Source: Planctomycetota bacterium (lineage in GTDB: Bacteria > Planctomycetota > Planctomycetia > Gemmatales > Gemmataceae). Taken from it: a DNA stretch of 15,825 nucleotides. The DNA is taken from contig JACQFG010000096.1 of assembly GCA_016200155.1 (NCBI GenBank), forward strand, positions 1-15,825, read 5' to 3'. Shown piece by piece: positions 12,369 to 15,825 of the stretch; the first letter of the stretch is position 1, and every line of letters starts with the position of its first letter. The notes beneath the pieces are model-generated. The model was given only the letters and a program-made list of their open reading frames with translations. It made no database searches and was not told the DNA's origin. Position numbers and translations under genes: made by a program.

Positions 12369-13862
12369 ATGTTTCACGTCTCACGCTGGTTGATCGTCGG
12401 CCTGGCCGCGATCTCCGTGTTGCTGTTGCCGGGCCCCGCCCGTGCGCAGCACATTCGCCATGACGCCCGCTCTGCGGACGGGCAGAAGATGCTGAAGATC
12501 TACGCCAAGGCGGTCGCCAAGATGAAGGCGACCAAGGAGGGCGATCCCGACAGCTGGACCTTCCAGTGGTACACGCACAACGTCAAGGGCCCGTCGGGCA
12601 CAACGGCCCAGAACAAGGCGGCCGAGATCATGCGCATCTACGGCGCCCCGCCGAGCGCCAACAAGTCCCTCGCCCTCGACATGTGGAACACCTGCCAGGC
12701 CCACGGCGGCCAAAACGAGAACTACTTCCTCCCCTGGCACCGCGCTTACATCTACTACCTCGAGGAGATCATCCGCGACGTCAGCGGCGAAAAATCGTTC
12801 ACGCTGCCCTACTGGAACTACTCCGTGGCAGGCGCCAACCACGGCGTCCTCCCGCCGGAGTTCAGGATGAAGAACGATCCGCTCTTCAAGTCGCTCTACA
12901 TCGAAAACCGCAACCCGGGCGTGAATGCCGGCGGGTCGATCGACAGTTCGCCCACCGGCCTTTCCACCATCGCGCTCGAAGAGTGCTTCTACCAGCCGAC
13001 CGGCGGCGGGACGCACCAGGGGTTCAACATGCGGCTCGATTTCGGGTTGCACGGACATGTCCACGTCACCACCGGCGACGGCATGAACATGGGCAGCGTC
13101 CAGTATGCGGCACGCGATCCGATCTTCTATCTGCATCATTGCAACATCGACCGCCTGTGGGCCAGCTGGAACAAGGCGGGACGGAAGAACTCCCCGCCGG
13201 CGCCCTTGCCCACCGTCAACTGGACGTTTGCCGAAAAGAAGGCAAAAGTGATTGCCAAGGTGAACGACTGGATGGTCCCCGAGACGGAGAAGCACGGCTA
13301 CTGCTATGATCACTATGAGGCGGTGCCGAAATGTCCGACGACGTTCAATCTCCACCTGGTTGCCGTCGCGAAACAATTGAGGGTTGCGAACGTGAAAAAC
13401 AAAGACATCAAGCTGGGAGCTGCGCACACGCACGTGAAGGTCGAGACGTTGGCAGTGAAGGAAGGCGCCAAGCCGGTGGCCTTCAAAGAGCGGGTCAAGA
13501 TGCTGGCGCAGGACAAGCACCTGATTCTGGTGCTGAAAAACCTGAAAGCGGACGTTCAGCCGGGCGTGATCTACAACGTGTATCTGGAACTCCCCGAAGG
13601 CGCGAAGGGCGACAAGGCGAAACCGCACTTCGTCGGGCACATCAACTTCTTCGGTGCGGTGCCGCACGGCGACCACGGGCACGAGAAGGTCGACCCGAAC
13701 GCCCCGGAGCGGTTCCGTTCGTTCGACATCACGGCCCTGGCCCGGCAACTGCACGCCAAGAACCTGCTGCACGAGCATGTTACCGTGACGATCGGCCCCG
13801 CCGGCCAACCCGCCGAAAAGTCCAACCCGGTGATCGGCGAGATTCACATCATCGAGCATTGA
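12369..13862 (+). CDS. Exported tyrosinase (type-3 copper oxidase)
   Basis: This is a 497-residue protein. Its Sec-type signal peptide (about 1-27, ending ARAQ) is followed by the tyrosinase central domain at about 60-270. The CuA site is formed by His70 (WYTH), His112 (CQAHGG) and His124 (LPWHR). The CuB site is formed by His228 and His232 (LHGHVH) plus His257 in DPIFYLHHCNIDRLW, which fits the D-P-x-F-aromatic-x2-H-x3-D signature. Cys109 near His112 might form a Cys-His thioether. The C-terminal beta-rich, His-rich part (about 325-497, VPHGDHGHEK) resembles the C-terminal domain of plant-type polyphenol oxidases. Such enzymes oxidise phenols or catechols to quinones with O2. ATG 12369 gives the signal peptide directly; the ATG at 12231 would lie upstream of the promoter. 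Physiological substrate is unknown. Confidence 0.92.
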   Translation: MFHVSRWLIVGLAAISVLLLPGPARAQHIRHDARSADGQKMLKIYAKAVAKMKATKEGDPDSWTFQWYTHNVKGPSGTTAQNKAAEIMRIYGAPPSANKSLALDMWNTCQAHGGQNENYFLPWHRAYIYYLEEIIRDVSGEKSFTLPYWNYSVAGANHGVLPPEFRMKNDPLFKSLYIENRNPGVNAGGSIDSSPTGLSTIALEECFYQPTGGGTHQGFNMRLDFGLHGHVHVTTGDGMNMGSVQYAARDPIFYLHHCNIDRLWASWNKAGRKNSPPAPLPTVNWTFAEKKAKVIAKVNDWMVPETEKHGYCYDHYEAVPKCPTTFNLHLVAVAKQLRVANVKNKDIKLGAAHTHVKVETLAVKEGAKPVAFKERVKMLAQDKHLILVLKNLKADVQPGVIYNVYLELPEGAKGDKAKPHFVGHINFFGAVPHGDHGHEKVDPNAPERFRSFDITALARQLHAKNLLHEHVTVTIGPAGQPAEKSNPVIGEIHIIEH

Positions 13863-13878
13863 TCGGTTTTCCGAATGC

Positions 13879-13913
13879 GGCGCGGGATGACCATCCTACG
13901 GGTCGCCCGCGCC
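13879..13913. terminator. Hairpin between convergent genes
   Basis: GGCGCGGG (13879-13886) and CCCGCGCC (13906-13913) pair perfectly. A small internal bulge follows, then GACC/GGTC, closing an 8-base loop. The hairpin sits between the stop codons of the convergent tyrosinase and PIN genes, so it could end transcription from both sides. There is no T-run, so the mechanism is uncertain. Confidence 0.6.
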
Positions 13914-13923
13914 CTATTCAGTC

Positions 13924-14373
13924 TCATACGGCATCATTCAGCTGCGCCAAGAAATGTTCCGGCTTCACGATCGCGAACGGAAATTGATTTGCATTTGGCA
14001 CCTCCAGGAGATCACGGTCGTTAGTGACAAGGTACCTGGCGTTACCGGCTCGGGCTGTTGACAAGAATACGTTGTCATCCGCGTCTCGGCTCGCATCATC
14101 GCGCCGTCCCAGGTTAGTCATCGTAACGCGTGGATCGTTCGTGAATCGCCAGCGCCAGGCATTGAGAATGTCCAGGTCCATGCCCAAGATCTCGTCGAAG
14201 ATTTCCAGGTATTCGGCAACCACCTCCTCGCTCACGATGAGCTGGAGCTTCTTTTCCAGAAGCCAAAGGCGGACGATTCGTCGATTGGAGCTGGCGTTTT
14301 TTCGAGCCTTGAAGTTTCGCACAAAGACGTTGGTGTCCAGCACCACGGGAACCCGATGTTTGCGGGCGCTCAT
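13924..14373 (-). CDS. PIN-domain toxin (PIN_3/COG1569 type)
   Basis: This is a 149-residue PIN-domain protein. The motifs are VVLDTNVFVRNF (Asp13), SEEVVAEYLEIF (Glu54), SRDADDNVFLSTA (Asp97, Asp99, Asp100) and YLVTNDRDLLEV (Asp119, Asp121). Together they make the metal-binding acidic cluster. The wording (LDTNVFV, SRDADDN, YLVTNDRDLL) is that of the COG1569 group, putative toxins of VapBC-like pairs and likely endoribonucleases. The start overlaps the upstream antitoxin by the ATGA four bases, showing translational coupling. All catalytic residues are present and the length is normal, so it should be active. Confidence 0.88.
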   Translation of the reverse strand: MSARKHRVPVVLDTNVFVRNFKARKNASSNRRIVRLWLLEKKLQLIVSEEVVAEYLEIFDEILGMDLDILNAWRWRFTNDPRVTMTNLGRRDDASRDADDNVFLSTARAGNARYLVTNDRDLLEVPNANQFPFAIVKPEHFLAQLNDAV

Positions 14374-14603
14374 GGCTTTCTCTTTCGCTTACGGTGCTGG
14401 CGGATGATCTCTTCCGTTTGACTGATAGGGAATGGGGCCTGTTGAGCCGCGTGATTCGATTGCTGCAATAATTCTTCATCATCCTCGCGCTGGAGGAATT
14501 CGCGCAATGCCACATCGGCGAGGTCTTCCGGCTTCTTGCGGCGACGGCGCGCAACCTCAACCAACTCCATCCAGATCTTTTCCTTGATCGTAACTTCGGC
14601 CAT
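14370..14603 (-). CDS. Antitoxin of the PIN_3 pair
   Basis: This is a 77-residue basic protein. The N-terminal part (MAEVTIKEKIWMELVEVARR, then KPEDLADVALREFLQ, residues 1-38) resembles a ribbon-helix-helix repressor fold. The C-terminal part (EDDEELLQQSN to RKRKRKP) is charged and should wrap the PIN toxin. GGAGG lies 5-7 bases before ATG 14603. The gene begins 21 bases after the DUF1501 stop codon on the same strand. It may therefore be read through from that gene as well as from any promoter of its own. Confidence 0.8.
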   Translation of the reverse strand: MAEVTIKEKIWMELVEVARRRRKKPEDLADVALREFLQREDDEELLQQSNHAAQQAPFPISQTEEIIRQHRKRKRKP

Positions 14604-14614
14604 GTCGATTCCTC

Positions 14615-14629
14615 CGTGAATGGTTCACG
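14615..14629 (-). promoter_or_regulatory. Inverted repeat upstream of the antitoxin
   Basis: CGTGAA (14615-14620), TGG and TTCACG (14624-14629) form a perfect 6-3-6 palindrome. It abuts the antitoxin's Shine-Dalgarno and overlaps the DUF1501 stop codon. It could be the operator for antitoxin autoregulation. No convincing -35/-10 pair was found inside the DUF1501 gene end. Confidence 0.35.
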
Positions 14630-15825
14630 ACAGTTCCGCGATCGGCGTGCCGTACGGCAGGATCGGCATCGGCCGGCCGCTGTGGTCGAGGAACGACGTG
14701 TGGTTGTGGTCGATGCCCAGGTGCTGGAACATCGTCGCCCACAGGTCGTTCGGCGTCATGCGGCGTTCGACGGGGTGTTCGCCGCGGGCGTTGGTGGCGC
14801 CGATCACCTGGCCCATCCGCATGCCGCCGCCGGAAACGATCAAGCTCATCGCCTGCGGCCAGTGATCGCGGCCCGGCCGGCCATCGGAGTAGGTGATGCG
14901 CGGCGTGCGGCCGAACTCGCCGGTGACGATCAGCAGCACCCGGCGATCGAGGCCGCGCTCGTACAGGTCCTCGATCAGCGCGGTGACGGCTCGGTCGTAA
15001 AACGGGAAGCGGAACAGGCTGTCGTTGAAGATGTGGCAGTTGACGGCGTGCGAGTCCCAGTTGTAGGTCGCGTCCGCCGGGAAACCGCCGCCGAACGGGG
15101 ACGGGTTCTCCATCACCATCGTCACGAAGCTGGCCCCCGCCTCGACGAGCCGGCGCGCGAGCAGGGCGCGCTGGCCGTAGCGGTGCATGCCGTAGCGCTC
15201 GCGCACGCGCTGTGGCTCCAGCGACAAATCGAACGCTCGCCGCGCGTCGTCGGTCGTCAGCATGTCGAGGGCCCGGCGGCGGTACGTGTCGATCGCGCTC
15301 ATCGTGCCGCTGTGATCGACGGCGGCGTTCGTGTCGAAACGCTGCAGCAGGTCGAGCCGAGCATTGAGGTTCTCACGCGACTGGACGGGTTGCAGGTTGC
15401 GAATCTGGAAGTTCGGATCGGTCGGATCGCCGCCGACGGTGAACGGATGGACCGACGGGCCGAGATACGCGCTGCCAAAGCTGAAGACGTCGATCTGCTC
15501 GCGACCGCCGTCCGCGCCGACGATGTAGTTGGGAACGCCGCCGGCGCGCTGGCCGCGGGCCTTGTAGACCATCGAGCCGACCATCGGGTAATCGTTGACG
15601 AAGCCGACCGGCGACTGCGGATCGCGGCCCGTGAGGAAGCGCTTGTGCCCGCCGCCGTGATCGGCGAAGTTGTGCGCGATCGAGCGGATGACCGTGAACT
15701 TGTCGGCGACGCGCGCGTGCATCGGCAGGTGTTCGCAGACGTCGATGCCGGGAACGTTGGTGCGGATGGGCCGAAAGGCGCCGCGGTATTCCTCCGGGGC
15801 GTTCGGCTTCATGTCATACATTTCC
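14625..15825 (-). CDS. DUF1501 protein, 5' end outside the window
   Basis: About 399 residues of a DUF1501 protein are present. The gene runs off the right edge, so the signal sequence and first ~60 residues are missing; the ATG at 15821 is internal (EMYDMKPNAPEEYRG). Landmarks are TNVPGIDVCEHLP, HARVADKFTVIRS, GGGHKRFLTG, VTGEFGRTP, GRPGRDHWPQAMSLIVSGGG and a C-terminal LDHSGRPMPILPYG. It differs clearly from the first DUF1501 protein: it has the longer HHxGG-like loop and a different tail. It belongs to the more typical subgroup that accompanies DUF1549/DUF1553 genes, so its partner may lie just beyond the window. It is exported in other members; the reaction is unknown. Confidence 0.92.
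   Translation of the reverse strand, partial: EMYDMKPNAPEEYRGAFRPIRTNVPGIDVCEHLPMHARVADKFTVIRSIAHNFADHGGGHKRFLTGRDPQSPVGFVNDYPMVGSMVYKARGQRAGGVPNYIVGADGGREQIDVFSFGSAYLGPSVHPFTVGGDPTDPNFQIRNLQPVQSRENLNARLDLLQRFDTNAAVDHSGTMSAIDTYRRRALDMLTTDDARRAFDLSLEPQRVRERYGMHRYGQRALLARRLVEAGASFVTMVMENPSPFGGGFPADATYNWDSHAVNCHIFNDSLFRFPFYDRAVTALIEDLYERGLDRRVLLIVTGEFGRTPRITYSDGRPGRDHWPQAMSLIVSGGGMRMGQVIGATNARGEHPVERRMTPNDLWATMFQHLGIDHNHTSFLDHSGRPMPILPYGTPIAELS

Noticed and set aside
12381..13859. 492-codon open frame antisense to the whole tyrosinase gene
   Set aside because: The tyrosinase frame has clear copper motifs and a signal peptide, while the antisense product matches nothing. Long antisense frames are common in GC-rich codon usage.

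Overview
The window looks like chromosomal DNA of a planctomycete, probably of the Gemmata/Gemmataceae type. The argument rests on gene content. There are two DUF1501 proteins, a DUF1549/DUF1553 protein, a large exported WD40 protein with the C-terminal module common in Gemmataceae, a zinc-ribbon membrane protein and a CxxCH cytochrome-like exported protein. Coding DNA is GC-rich, and several intergenic gaps carry long near-perfect hairpins. No rRNA, CRISPR array, transposase or integrase was seen.

Layout, left to right. At 113-2864 on the + strand lie a small lipoprotein, an EamA/DMT-family exporter and a cytochrome-c-like exported protein. Long inverted repeats fill both gaps around the exporter. 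At 2930-4261 on the - strand are two complete toxin-antitoxin (TA) modules, a RHH-antitoxin/MazF pair and a VapB/VapC (PIN) pair, each with a credible promoter. At 4356-6447 (-) are a zinc-ribbon membrane protein and a Tat-exported DUF1501 protein. Immediately upstream of the DUF1501 gene is a complete tRNA gene with anticodon UAU (6477-6549, -), an uncommon isoleucine tRNA in bacteria. At 6623-7554 (-) are a broken PIN toxin, its intact antitoxin and an HTH-like protein. The 877-residue WD40 protein (7680-10313, -) and the DUF1549/DUF1553 protein (10470-12074, -) follow. A divergent control region of about 300 bp then leads to an exported tyrosinase (12369-13862, +). A fourth TA module (13924-14603, -) and a second DUF1501 gene, cut by the window edge, close the window.

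The DUF1501, DUF1549/1553, WD40 and CxxCH proteins belong to the poorly characterised planctomycete secreted set and may act together outside the cytoplasm; this is inference. TA modules and the tRNA sit between them like insertions. The most interesting spot is 6447-6600. It holds the tRNA-Ile(UAU), a 24-codon reading frame with a perfect Shine-Dalgarno and two AUA codons that runs into the tRNA, a hairpin overlapping the tRNA 3' end, and the DUF1501 start only 29 nt downstream.
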